DNA of 64,000 nucleotides from Clostridia bacterium (lineage in GTDB: Bacteria > Bacillota > Clostridia > Oscillospirales > CAG-272), in NCBI GenBank assembly GCA_017472255.1, contig JAFUQU010000048.1, positions 1-64,000 on the forward strand, read 5' to 3'. The notes beneath the pieces were generated by a model. That model had not been told where the DNA came from. It did not search any database and was given only the letters and a program-made list of their open reading frames with translations. A program made the position numbers and the translations under genes. Below are positions 42,220 to 50,378 of the stretch, in pieces (the first letter of the stretch is position 1; every line of letters starts with the position of its first letter).

Positions 42220-42792
42220 ATGCTGAAGGATTTACTTACCGAGAACCGCAGCTGCCGCACCTTTGACGAGAGCCGCGCCGTAACGGTGGATGAGCTGCGC
42301 GACATGGTGGACTGTGCCCGTCTCACGCCGTCCAGCGTGAATCTGCAGCCCCTCTGCTATCGTTTGGTTTACACCGACGAGGAGCTTGCTGCCGTTCAGC
42401 CGCTGACCAAATGGGCAGGCGCTCTGCCTCAGCTTCACCTGCCGCCCGAGGGGCACCGTCCCCGCGCCTTCATCGTGATCTGTCAGGACACGGCGAAGTT
42501 CGGTTCGGCGGACAAGTTTCTGAAGGATGTGGGCATCTGTGCGCTGGCTATTCAGCTGCGCGCCTGTGAAATGGGGCTGGCGGGCTGTATGATCGGCAGC
42601 TACAACAAGGCTGCCCTCGCGTCCGTGCTGAAACTGCCGGAATCGGTGGTTCCGCTGCTGGTCGTCGGCATCGGCAAGCCGGACGAGGAGCGCCGGATCA
42701 CCGAAGTGCGCGATGACCAGACCCGGTATTACCGGGACGAGACCAACGTGCATTACGTGCCCAAGCGCTCCCTTTCCGATATTATACTGTAA
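42220..42792 (+). CDS. Nitroreductase-family flavoprotein
   Basis: A 190-residue FMN-dependent nitroreductase-like protein. It has the N-terminal motif RSCRTFDESRAVTVDEL, the FMN-phosphate segment ARLTPSSVNLQPL and the second half DVGICALAIQLRACEMGLAGCMIGSYN, with a redox-family LLVVGIGKPDE segment. Such enzymes reduce quinones, nitro-groups or other acceptors with NAD(P)H; the substrate is not predictable. Second gene of an operon with the SGNH esterase. Its end overlaps the convergent gene at 42782 by 11 nt. Confidence 0.87.
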   Translation: MLKDLLTENRSCRTFDESRAVTVDELRDMVDCARLTPSSVNLQPLCYRLVYTDEELAAVQPLTKWAGALPQLHLPPEGHRPRAFIVICQDTAKFGSADKFLKDVGICALAIQLRACEMGLAGCMIGSYNKAALASVLKLPESVVPLLVVGIGKPDEERRITEVRDDQTRYYRDETNVHYVPKRSLSDIIL

Positions 42793-43327
42793 AATCGAAC
42801 TCCAGCTGACCGTCATCCGGCGGCTCATCACAGAGATTGATCAGAGTCAGGCCGTGTTTGCGGGCATAGTTTACGGTGTACAGTGTCCCGCTTCCGCCTG
42901 ACTTTGTGGCTTTGGCCTGTTCATGGTCGTAGAAGCAGACGCAGTAGCTGCTCTGATCGACCATGAAGCGGTTGCGCTGGTGCATGACGCCGCCGTAAAA
43001 GTGGTCGCTGATATATTTGATGCTGTCGGCGCGCATCAGGATATCGTTGTATACCTCGATGTCGCGGCTTTTCCAGTAGCGTGTCTGCTCCCAGCAGGGA
43101 AGCGCCATGTGCAGCCGGATGGGCGAACCGTCCGCCCGGAAGCGAAGCACCGAGAGGGCCGCCAGCGTGTCAAAGCCCAGCGCGCCTCCTGCCCAGAAGT
43201 TGGTGATTCCATGGGAAATCAGCCAGAGAATTTCCATATTCAGATTTTCCAGCAGCGGCTCCAGACGGGCGGGCGCGATGGTGCGGTGTCCGGTGAAGCA
43301 GCAGGTTTTTTCGCGTAATGTACTCAT
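42782..43327 (-). CDS. SLOG-domain protein (YpsA/DUF1273-like)
   Basis: A 181-residue Rossmann-like protein. CCFTGHR at 8-14 is the hallmark start of the DUF1273/YpsA family; GGALGFDTLAA near 48-58 is the nucleotide-binding SLOG loop. The MALPCWEQTRYW and DHFYGGVMHQRNRFMVDQSSYCVCFYD segments are also typical. In Bacillus, YpsA affects cell division and stress responses; other SLOG proteins bind nucleotide signals. Start at 43327 follows AGGAG; the 15-residue upstream extension is unsupported. It is divergent from the endonuclease/phosphatase-family gene. Confidence 0.85.
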   Translation of the reverse strand: MSTLREKTCCFTGHRTIAPARLEPLLENLNMEILWLISHGITNFWAGGALGFDTLAALSVLRFRADGSPIRLHMALPCWEQTRYWKSRDIEVYNDILMRADSIKYISDHFYGGVMHQRNRFMVDQSSYCVCFYDHEQAKATKSGGSGTLYTVNYARKHGLTLINLCDEPPDDGQLEFDFTV

Positions 43328-43362
43328 ATTGCAGCTCCTGATCAAACAAACGTTCTGTATAC

Positions 43363-43391
43363 AGTATATCACATTTTACCGCATTTGTAAA
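43363..43391 (-). promoter_or_regulatory. Promoter of the SLOG gene
   Basis: On the minus strand TTTACA (43391-43386), 17-nt spacer, TATACT (43368-43363). Confidence 0.65.
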
Positions 43392-43424
43392 GAGTTTTTT
43401 CAATTATTTCGGAGGAAATTTCAT

Positions 43425-44207
43425 ATGTCTGCACAGCTAAAGCTGATGACCTTCAATATGCGCACCCAAACCACCAGCGACGGCGAGAATCAGTTTCTCA
43501 ACCGAAAGGACTTCATCGCCGACAAACTGAACGAGGTGAAGCCCGATGTGATCGGCTGTCAGGAAATGCAGCCGATCATGATGTCGTGGCTGGTGTCTGC
43601 CATGGACGACTACTATGTGGTCGGCGGCGGACGGGGCGCGAACTTCGATAACGAAGCCGTCTGCATCGCTTACCGAAAGGATCGCTTCGCACTCTACAAC
43701 TGCGAGACCTTCTGGCTCTCGCCCACGCCCAGCGTTCCCGGCTCCCGCTACAGCGGCGATCAGAGCGGATGTCCCCGCGTCTGCACATGGGTCATGCTCA
43801 AGCCCCTTGACGGCGGCAAGCCCTTCCGCTTCTACAACGTACACACCGACCATGTGGGCGATTACGCCCGGGTGCTGGCCTGCAATCAGGTGCTTCAGAA
43901 GATCAGCGAGAACAATAACATTATGAAGCTGCCCACCTTCGTCACCGGCGACTTCAACGACCGCCCGGACTCCATGTCCATCAAGACCATGAAAACCTGC
44001 CCCGGAATCCCGCTGGTCGATCTGACCGAGGCTTCGGGACAAACCTTCCACGCCTACGGCAAGCGGAACGATTCCACCTGCAAAATCGACTATATCTTCG
44101 CCGACGCGGGGACGAAATGTCTGGATATGCAGGTGCTTACCGACAAGCGCGGCGAGCTGTACCTGTCCGACCACTACCCGCTGATGGCGACGGTTGAGCT
44201 TGACTGA
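43425..44207 (+). CDS. Endonuclease/exonuclease/phosphatase-family protein
   Basis: A 260-residue DNase I-like-fold enzyme. Key segments in order are LKLMTFNMRTQ (metal Asn), DVIGCQEMQP (metal Glu), PFRFYNVHTDHVG (catalytic His), VTGDFNDRPDS (Asp/Asn pair), and KIDYIFAD and SDHYPLMATVEL (Asp-His). No signal peptide. Members act on phosphodiesters of sugars, lipids or nucleotides; intracellular sugar-phosphate or glycerophosphodiester activity is plausible. Start follows CGGAGGAAA. The DUF362 gene begins 10 nt after its stop, so they are likely co-transcribed. Confidence 0.9.
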   Translation: MSAQLKLMTFNMRTQTTSDGENQFLNRKDFIADKLNEVKPDVIGCQEMQPIMMSWLVSAMDDYYVVGGGRGANFDNEAVCIAYRKDRFALYNCETFWLSPTPSVPGSRYSGDQSGCPRVCTWVMLKPLDGGKPFRFYNVHTDHVGDYARVLACNQVLQKISENNNIMKLPTFVTGDFNDRPDSMSIKTMKTCPGIPLVDLTEASGQTFHAYGKRNDSTCKIDYIFADAGTKCLDMQVLTDKRGELYLSDHYPLMATVELD

Positions 44208-44217
44208 GGTGAATTCC

Positions 44218-45360
44218 ATGGAGAAAAGCAAGGTTTATTTCACCGATATGCGCGTGGGCATGGGCAGCAATCTGCTGCTGAAATTGCAGAAGCTGATCCG
44301 CCGCGCGGGCATCGGCAATATCGACATGAACGATAAATTCGTGGCCATCAAGATTCATTTCGGCGAGCCGGGCAACCTGTCTTACCTGCGCCCCAACTTC
44401 GCCAAGGCGGTGGCTGACGTGGTGAAGGAAATGGGCGGAAAGCCCTTCCTGACCGACTGCAACACCCTCTATGTGGGTCGGCGCAAGAACGCCCTCGACC
44501 ATTTGGACGCCGCCTATGAGAACGGCTTCACGCCCTTTTCCACAGGCTGTCAGATTCTCATCGGCGACGGCTTGACGGGAAATGACGAGGTGTGGGTTCC
44601 GGTGAAGGGCGGCGAGCTGGTGAAGGAAGCCAAGATCGGACGCGCCGTCATGGACGCGGATGTGTTCATCTCGCTGAACCACTTTAAGGGACACGAATGC
44701 ACCGGCTTCGGCGGCGCGCTGAAGAACATCGGCATGGGCTGCGGTTCCCGCGCGGGAAAGATGGAGCAGCATAACGGCGGCAAAACTGCGGTGGACGCTG
44801 AGCTGTGCGTGGGCTGCAAGTTCTGCGCAAAGCAGTGCGCTCACGATGCGATTTCCTTTGAGAGCGGCAAGGCGTCGGTGGATCAGAGCAAATGCGTGGG
44901 CTGCGGACGCTGCATTCACGCCTGCCGCGCTGAAGCCATCAGCCAGCCCGGCGACAGCGCCAACGACGATCTGTGCAAAAAGATCGCCGAGTATTCCAAG
45001 GCGGTGGTGGATGGACGTCCTCAGTTCCACATTAACATCGTCAATCAGGTTTCGCCCTACTGCGACTGCCATCCGGAAAACGACGCGCCCATCATTCCCG
45101 ATGTGGGTATGTTCGCTTCCTTCGACCCGGTGGCGCTGGACGCGGCCTGCGCGGACGCCTGCAACGCTCAGCCCGCCATGGCGAATTCCGTGCTGGGCGA
45201 GAATCTCATTCACGCGGGCGAAACGGCGCATCACGGGCATATTCACACCGAGCGCGACCGCTTTGACGCCACCTTCCCCACTACCAATTGGCGGGTGACG
45301 CTGGAGCACGCCGAGAAGATCGGCGTGGGTACGCAGGCGTATGAGCTGATCCAATTATGA
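44218..45360 (+). CDS. DUF362 protein with two 4Fe-4S clusters
   Basis: A 380-residue iron-sulfur protein. The N-terminal ~190 residues are a DUF362 domain (VAIKIHFGEPGNLSYLRP, FLTDCNTLYVGRR, ISLNHFKGHECTGFGGALKNIGMGC). Then two ferredoxin motifs follow: CVGCKFCAKQC and CVGCGRCIHAC (about 203-245). The C-terminal part resembles the second half of DUF362, with YCDCHPEN and DPVALDAACADACN. The family is common in anaerobes, and its reaction is unknown; electron transfer linked to metabolism is likely. Start follows GAGGTG. Downstream it runs into an AraC gene 7 nt later. Confidence 0.9.
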   Translation: MEKSKVYFTDMRVGMGSNLLLKLQKLIRRAGIGNIDMNDKFVAIKIHFGEPGNLSYLRPNFAKAVADVVKEMGGKPFLTDCNTLYVGRRKNALDHLDAAYENGFTPFSTGCQILIGDGLTGNDEVWVPVKGGELVKEAKIGRAVMDADVFISLNHFKGHECTGFGGALKNIGMGCGSRAGKMEQHNGGKTAVDAELCVGCKFCAKQCAHDAISFESGKASVDQSKCVGCGRCIHACRAEAISQPGDSANDDLCKKIAEYSKAVVDGRPQFHINIVNQVSPYCDCHPENDAPIIPDVGMFASFDPVALDAACADACNAQPAMANSVLGENLIHAGETAHHGHIHTERDRFDATFPTTNWRVTLEHAEKIGVGTQAYELIQL

Positions 45361-45367
45361 GGCGTGT

Positions 45368-46207
45368 ATGCTTACAAACGACAGCATCGTCATCCGCGGC
45401 GCGGAAGCCCTGTTCGGCGACGCCCGCTTCACCCTTTACCGAATCACCATTACTACCCCGAAAACCGGGGAAACCGGGACACCCGGCGGGCTTAGTCATA
45501 CCCACAGCTTCTGGGAGCTGCATATCATCATCTCCGGCGCGGCGCGGTTTCTCATCGGCAGCAGGACGGTGGAGGTTTCCTGCGGGGAGATTCTGATGAT
45601 CGCGCCGCAGGCGGCGCATTATCCCTGCGAGCCGTTGGGCGACACTTCGAAGGATATCGTGCTGGGACTGACGCTGGAGCGCGTGGACGGCGAGAGCGGG
45701 TTTTACCGCTATTTCAGCGATAGTCTGACGGCGGCGTCCTGCCGTCCATTGACGCTGCCCGCCGGATTGCTGCATCGTTTCGCGGCGCTGCACGGTCTGT
45801 TCGACAGCACCCGTCTGCGCGACCGCTGCCTTTTGAAGGTGACGGCGGACGAGATCATCATGGGGCTGTTCGAACAGATCAACGGTTTCAACGCCGGGCA
45901 GACCGGCGTCCGCCGTCAGATGAGCCGGGAGGAGCTGCACATGATGCTGGAGAGCCTGATCAATTCGCCCTCCTGCTCGTTGGCGGCGATTGCCCGGAAT
46001 CTGGGCTATTCCGAGCGGCACACCGCACGGTTGATCAAGCAGATTTACGGAAAAAATCTGAACCAAATCCGGCAGGAGCAGATGCTGTCGGCGGCGAAGC
46101 GGATTCTTGCCGAATCCCCGGAGCTGCCGCTGGGCGAAGCGGCGATGCGGGCTGGCTTCGGCAGTGAGAAGGCGCTGCGGATGGCTTTGCGAAAGCATAC
46201 GGAATGA
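45368..46207 (+). CDS. AraC-family regulator
   Basis: A 279-residue regulator. The N-terminal cupin-like domain has HTHSFWELHIIISGAARFLIGSRTVEV and a C-terminal His (AAHYP); the DNA-binding domain follows (SLAAIARNLGYSERHTARLIKQIYG, LPLGEAAMRAGFGSEKALRMALRKHT). It is more distant from the AraC pair at 39-41 kb. It lies just 7 nt after the DUF362 gene, so it is probably the third gene of that operon, with no separate promoter visible. It ends at a bidirectional terminator. Confidence 0.85.
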   Translation: MLTNDSIVIRGAEALFGDARFTLYRITITTPKTGETGTPGGLSHTHSFWELHIIISGAARFLIGSRTVEVSCGEILMIAPQAAHYPCEPLGDTSKDIVLGLTLERVDGESGFYRYFSDSLTAASCRPLTLPAGLLHRFAALHGLFDSTRLRDRCLLKVTADEIIMGLFEQINGFNAGQTGVRRQMSREELHMMLESLINSPSCSLAAIARNLGYSERHTARLIKQIYGKNLNQIRQEQMLSAAKRILAESPELPLGEAAMRAGFGSEKALRMALRKHTE

Positions 46208-46213
46208 CAAAAA

Positions 46214-46246
46214 GAGGAGCTGATGCACCAAGTGCATCAGCTCCTG
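46214..46246. terminator. Bidirectional terminator
   Basis: GAGGAGCTGATGCAC pairs with GTGCATCAGCTCCT around CAA, between convergent genes ending at 46207 and 46253. Confidence 0.8.
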
Positions 46247-46252
46247 CTTCAT

Positions 46253-47209
46253 TTAGCCTGTTTCGCGTATAATCAGCTCATAACTCAAATCAATATGACG
46301 CTTTGGCGCATCCGGTTCCCGTATGCGCCAGAGCAGCAGCTCCAACAGCGTTTCACAGAGCAGCTGGCAATTCATTCCGATGGTGGTCAGTCCCAACCGG
46401 TAAATGCCGGTAGCACGGATGTTGTCGATGCCGATCACTGCCAGTTCCCGGGGAACCGCAATTCCCGCCGCTTCGGCAGCGTTCAGAATCCCGAAGGCGA
46501 TATAATCGTAGCCGCAGATTATCGCGTCCGGCGGCTCGTCCCGTCCGAACAGAGCCGCGAATCCGTCCGCGCCCGCCTGTACATAACGCAGATCCGACCG
46601 GTAAATCAGCCGTTCATCCACAGGCAGCCCCAGCTTCGCCATAGCCTGACGGAAGTATTGCTCCCGTTTGATTGTCAGCTGTTCCCCCGTAAATGCAATC
46701 CGCCTGCGCCCGGAATCGAGCAGGTGTTGGATTGCCGTACACAGCGTGACGAAAAAATTTCCATGAATGCTGTCCGCGTTTTCCTGTCGGCTGTAAATGA
46801 CAAACGGCAGCTTCAGGCTTTGAAGGGCGCTCAGACATATATCGTCCACCGTGGCCATCACAATGATGCCGCACAGCCTGTGAATCAGGCGAATGGTATG
46901 CATAAGCCCGATAAAATGATTCTGATCAAACTCCCAGCACATGGTTATCGACTCCATCCCCCGCTCCCACAAAATGTGATTCAGACAGGCGATTTTGGCA
47001 GTATACATCTCGCTGTAATATTCCGGTGTGAGAACCAGCACCGTGTGACCCGCCGTCAGACGTTCCTTTTCGATGGTTATGCCGTGTTCTTTTGCCGCTG
47101 CCAGAATCCGGGCGCGCAGTTCCGGACTGACGCCGCGCGCGTTATGGAAAACCTTGGACACCGTTGCCGGCGTACAGCTGCAGAGCTGCGCCAGATCCTT
47201 CTGCTTCAT
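46253..47209 (-). CDS. LacI-family transcriptional regulator
   Basis: A 318-residue LacI/GalR-type repressor. A short helix-turn-helix (KQKDLAQLCSCTPATVSKVFHNARGVSPELRARIL) precedes a periplasmic-binding-protein-fold effector domain (AGHTVLVLTPEYYSEMYTAKI, RRRIAFTGEQLTIKREQYF, DAIICGYDYIAFGILNAAEAAGIAVPRELAVIGIDN). The hinge and sugar-binding site are typical, but the ligand is unknown. Start at 47209 follows AAGGAG; a 14-residue upstream frame is unsupported. It is divergent from the solute-binding protein gene at 47458, its probable target, and a 17-bp palindrome lies before that gene. Confidence 0.9.
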   Translation of the reverse strand: MKQKDLAQLCSCTPATVSKVFHNARGVSPELRARILAAAKEHGITIEKERLTAGHTVLVLTPEYYSEMYTAKIACLNHILWERGMESITMCWEFDQNHFIGLMHTIRLIHRLCGIIVMATVDDICLSALQSLKLPFVIYSRQENADSIHGNFFVTLCTAIQHLLDSGRRRIAFTGEQLTIKREQYFRQAMAKLGLPVDERLIYRSDLRYVQAGADGFAALFGRDEPPDAIICGYDYIAFGILNAAEAAGIAVPRELAVIGIDNIRATGIYRLGLTTIGMNCQLLCETLLELLLWRIREPDAPKRHIDLSYELIIRETG

Positions 47210-47239
47210 TGCTTCATACTCCTTGTTATTGATGGTTCC

Positions 47240-47268
47240 ATTATACCACAATGGGCGTTCACTGTCAA
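47240..47268 (-). promoter_or_regulatory. Perfect promoter of the LacI gene
   Basis: On the minus strand TTGACA (47268-47263), 17-nt spacer, TATAAT (47245-47240). Confidence 0.88.
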
Positions 47269-47356
47269 GTCACGAAATTTCCGCGAATGTTTTGTTCAGG
47301 ATGAAAAAAGTCCGCCAGACGGGATTATCGATGTATACGAAATTGGAGGGGGATAC

Positions 47357-47385
47357 TTGACATCCCCAAAATTACAGGATATAAT
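47357..47385 (+). promoter_or_regulatory. Perfect promoter of the solute-binding protein gene
   Basis: TTGACA at 47357-47362 and TATAAT at 47380-47385, 17-nt spacer. Confidence 0.88.
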
Positions 47386-47407
47386 ATATCCACAGTAATA
47401 CAAGATT

Positions 47408-47424
47408 TACGAAAATGTTTCGTA
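47408..47424. promoter_or_regulatory. Palindromic operator candidate
   Basis: TACGAAA-ATG-TTTCGTA, a perfect 7-3-7 inverted repeat within a longer imperfect one, lies about 15 nt after the expected transcription start, where a roadblock repressor such as the divergent LacI protein could bind. Confidence 0.6.
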
Positions 47425-47457
47425 GATTTTGTAAATTTCAACCAAAGAGGTATAATT

Positions 47458-48945
47458 ATGAGCAAGACTATCCAAACCAAACGGACACTCACGGCTATTC
47501 TGACAATGGCAATGCTGGCATCGTTCACCGCCTGCGGCGACACCGCAGAACCATCGGCGGACACTACAACCACGACAGCGGCTGACACAACCGTCTCCGC
47601 TGAGACCGTTGAAGTCTGCGAGCTCCCCGATACCGACTGGGAAGAACAGGAGTTTCGCGTGCTGGGTATGCTGAACAGCCGCAGCTACTTCTGCAACTTT
47701 GAAATTGATATGGACGAGGAGACCGGCGATGTGGTCAACGACGCTATCTATCACCGAAACACCGCCATCGAGGAGCGGTACAATGTGACCATTACGCAGA
47801 TATTGTCGGAGAGTCCGAAAACCGATCTGGTCAGTTCGGTTTTCGCCGGTGAGGACAACTACGATCTGACCTTCCAAGCCGTAAGCGATCTGCCTTCCAT
47901 CATGACAAGCGGCTGCCTGTATGATCTGAATCAGATTTCGTACATTGATTTTGACAAATCCTGGTGGAATGCCGATGTGAACGAGGCGCTGGAAATCGGC
48001 GGCAGTCTTTACTTTACTACCAGCGATTTTTCGCTGCGCGACAAGAGCCGCGCTTATATGCTGGCTTACAACGCAAACATCGTGGAGGATTACAACATAG
48101 GAAATCTGTCGCAGCTTGCGCTGGAGGGCAAGTGGACCATCGATAAAATGAACGAGTGCGGTCGGATATTCGCCAGCGACGTGGATCAGAACGGCTCCAT
48201 GAATATGTCCGACAAATACAGCGTCGGCTGCGCATCCTACGGCGATTTCGCCTGTTATGTGGTGGCGCAGGGCAATCGTATTATCAGCAAGGATGATTCC
48301 GGCGAGCTTTCCATCGTCATGAACTCCGAACATATGATTAATTCGATTGACAAGGTTCTTCAGCTCCTGGATCGCTCGGTATCCATGTACTGCAACGATT
48401 TCCAGGGAATTGTTGACGGCGATATGTGGACAGCCCACTCCACGCTTTTCAAGCAGGAGCAGGCGCTGTTCCGAGCCGCCATGCTTCCCACGCTGCAAAC
48501 CCTGTCCTCCGCCGTCAATTTCGATTACCGCATCCTGCCCATGCCGAAATACGACGAGGAACAGGAACAATACTACACCATGTCCGACGGCTGGGCGTTG
48601 ATGTTCGGCATTCCCGTGTCGGTGTCCGATCCGGATTTCTCCGGCTTTATGCTGGAAGCGCTGTCGTATGAATCCCAGTCCACCACGCTTCCGGCCTATT
48701 ACGAGACCAGCTGCAAAACTAAGTATACCTATGATGAAAACAGCCCGATTCTGATCGATATGATTATGGACGGTATCGTCTACGATTTCGGCATGATTTA
48801 CAGTGTGGGCGGCCTGGATGAGATTCTCAACTCTACGATTCCTTCCAAGGGTGAAAATGTTTTCTCCTCCGCCTATGCTTCGGCGGAGCCGGCCGCTCTT
48901 GCCGACTTAGAAAGTCTCATCGAGGAATTGTCCTCCGTTGAATAA
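47458..48945 (+). CDS. Orphan extracellular solute-binding lipoprotein (family 1 type)
   Basis: A 495-residue lipoprotein: signal peptide ending ASFTAC (Cys26), a Thr/Ala-rich linker, then a two-lobed sugar-binding-protein fold. It shares with the protein at 9611 the phrases DEETGDVVNDAIYHRN (there DEQTGDIVDDALWKRN), DFDKSWWNADVNEAL and PMPKYDEEQEQYYT, so they belong to one family. No permease or ATPase gene adjoins it. The divergent LacI regulator and the palindrome after its promoter suggest induction by a sugar. Start follows AAAGAGG. Ends at a strong terminator. Confidence 0.87.
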   Translation: MSKTIQTKRTLTAILTMAMLASFTACGDTAEPSADTTTTTAADTTVSAETVEVCELPDTDWEEQEFRVLGMLNSRSYFCNFEIDMDEETGDVVNDAIYHRNTAIEERYNVTITQILSESPKTDLVSSVFAGEDNYDLTFQAVSDLPSIMTSGCLYDLNQISYIDFDKSWWNADVNEALEIGGSLYFTTSDFSLRDKSRAYMLAYNANIVEDYNIGNLSQLALEGKWTIDKMNECGRIFASDVDQNGSMNMSDKYSVGCASYGDFACYVVAQGNRIISKDDSGELSIVMNSEHMINSIDKVLQLLDRSVSMYCNDFQGIVDGDMWTAHSTLFKQEQALFRAAMLPTLQTLSSAVNFDYRILPMPKYDEEQEQYYTMSDGWALMFGIPVSVSDPDFSGFMLEALSYESQSTTLPAYYETSCKTKYTYDENSPILIDMIMDGIVYDFGMIYSVGGLDEILNSTIPSKGENVFSSAYASAEPAALADLESLIEELSSVE

Positions 48946-48960
48946 TCTTCGCAGATACAC

Positions 48961-48996
48961 AAACCAAAACCACCGGTCAGCCGGTGGTTTTGGTTT
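48961..48996. terminator. Bidirectional terminator
   Basis: AAACCAAAACCACCGG and its complement form a 16-bp stem (loop TCAG), T-rich on the plus side, between convergent genes. Confidence 0.85.
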
Positions 48997-48998
48997 GA

Positions 48999-50198
48999 TC
49001 AGTCCTCGTAATTGCAGGGGAACGAGCGGCTGGAGCAGGCGAGGGTCTGTCCGTTGCCATTGATGTCCGGGATGGGGTTGAGCGTGTCGTTTTCGATGAC
49101 CTTGCGCGCCGCCTCCGAGCGGAAGTCGGGGATGGTGAAGGTCGCGCCGTCCGCCAGAATCGAACGCCACGCATAGATGCCCACCGCCGCCATGGAAACA
49201 GCCTGATAAACGTCGAAATAGGGCTTCACATCGTCTAGAATGTAGCGCACGAAGTGCCAGCAGACCCAGAAGTCTCCGCCGCCGTGTCCCGCCTTGGACG
49301 CAAGCTCACCCTGTTCCTGCCACTGCGCCGTATAGGTGCGGGAGGTTTCCGCGCCTTCCGGCTTTTGCCAGGCGTTGTACGCCAGCCAGACGTCCGCCTG
49401 ATTGCCGCGCACCGTCTCCACGCCGCCCTTGTCGCAGGCGAGGCGGTACCAGTTGCCGTGGGGACCAAAGTTGCAGGAGCCGCCCACGCGGAAGATCGCG
49501 TCGTTGTCCATCTCGCAGAGGATAATGCCCGCGCGGTCGCCCACATAACGCGTGCGCTCCATGCCGTAGCCGGGATCGAAGGCGGCGCGGGCGTTGACCT
49601 TTTTGGGCATGGCGCCGGTCATGTGCATCAGCGGCGAGAGGGCGTGGGTCAGGTAGAAGGTGCAGGGAATCCACCGCCGCCACTGATATTTCTCAGGGGC
49701 GTAATAGGTCGCTTCCTGCGCGCTCATCGGGTGGACATACTCTCCCTCGGCAAAGAGCACCTTGCCCAGCGTGCCGCCCTCGTAGACCCGCTTCAGCTCT
49801 TGACAGGCGCACATGAAGGGATAGTTCTCCGCCAGCATATACTTGCAGCCGGTTTCTTCAACGGTGCGCACCAGTTCCACGCACTGGGCGGGCGTGACGG
49901 CGGCGGTAGTTTCGCTGAGCACGTGGATGCCCCGCTTCATCGCCTTGACGGCGAAGGGGGTGTGCTCGTTGAAGTAATTCGCCAGCAGCACCGCGTCGAA
50001 CAGCCCAGAATCGATGAACGAATCGAAGGCGGCGAAGGTTTTCACGTCCGCCGGACAGTTGGGAAGCGCTTGTTCGATCATCTCCGGGCGCTTGTCGCAG
50101 ATGGCGGTAATCTTCACGTCGGGCATTTCGTTGAGAATTTTCAGATAGGCGTTGCCCCGCCAGGTGCCGAACACGCCGATTCGCAGGATTTTTTCCAT
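48999..50198 (-). CDS. Gfo/Idh/MocA-family NAD(P)-dependent oxidoreductase
   Basis: A 399-residue oxidoreductase. A Rossmann domain begins at once (ILRIGVFGTWRGNAYLKILNE, with a variant glycine motif GTWRG), and the EKP-like segment reads HVLSETTAAVTPAQCVELVRTVEETG. The substrate domain holds GGDFWVCWHFVRYILDDVKPY, where His takes part in catalysis in relatives. TTA replaces the usual EKP lysine region (SETTAAV), so the catalytic Lys may be missing or displaced. Members oxidise or reduce sugars and inositols, or are glycosidase-like. Start at 50198 follows AAAGGAAG. It faces the divergent LacI gene at 50379, its likely regulator. Confidence 0.88.
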   Translation of the reverse strand: MEKILRIGVFGTWRGNAYLKILNEMPDVKITAICDKRPEMIEQALPNCPADVKTFAAFDSFIDSGLFDAVLLANYFNEHTPFAVKAMKRGIHVLSETTAAVTPAQCVELVRTVEETGCKYMLAENYPFMCACQELKRVYEGGTLGKVLFAEGEYVHPMSAQEATYYAPEKYQWRRWIPCTFYLTHALSPLMHMTGAMPKKVNARAAFDPGYGMERTRYVGDRAGIILCEMDNDAIFRVGGSCNFGPHGNWYRLACDKGGVETVRGNQADVWLAYNAWQKPEGAETSRTYTAQWQEQGELASKAGHGGGDFWVCWHFVRYILDDVKPYFDVYQAVSMAAVGIYAWRSILADGATFTIPDFRSEAARKVIENDTLNPIPDINGNGQTLACSSRSFPCNYED

Positions 50199-50319
50199 AA
50201 TAGCTATCTTCCTTTCCGGGAGAAAAATTTGATTCTGACAATATGATAGCACAAATCGTTCGCTCATGGAATGTACCGCCTGCACAAAGTTTCGGACGAT
50301 GAATTGTTGAATCTGCACA

Positions 50320-50348
50320 TTGCAAGACCGGGCGGGATGTGGTATAAT
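50320..50348 (+). promoter_or_regulatory. Promoter of the second LacI gene
   Basis: TTGCAA at 50320-50325 and TATAAT at 50343-50348, 17-nt spacer, 30 nt before the start. Confidence 0.8.
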
Positions 50349-50378
50349 GGGGAGAAAACAGGGAAAGGAGGCGGTCAC

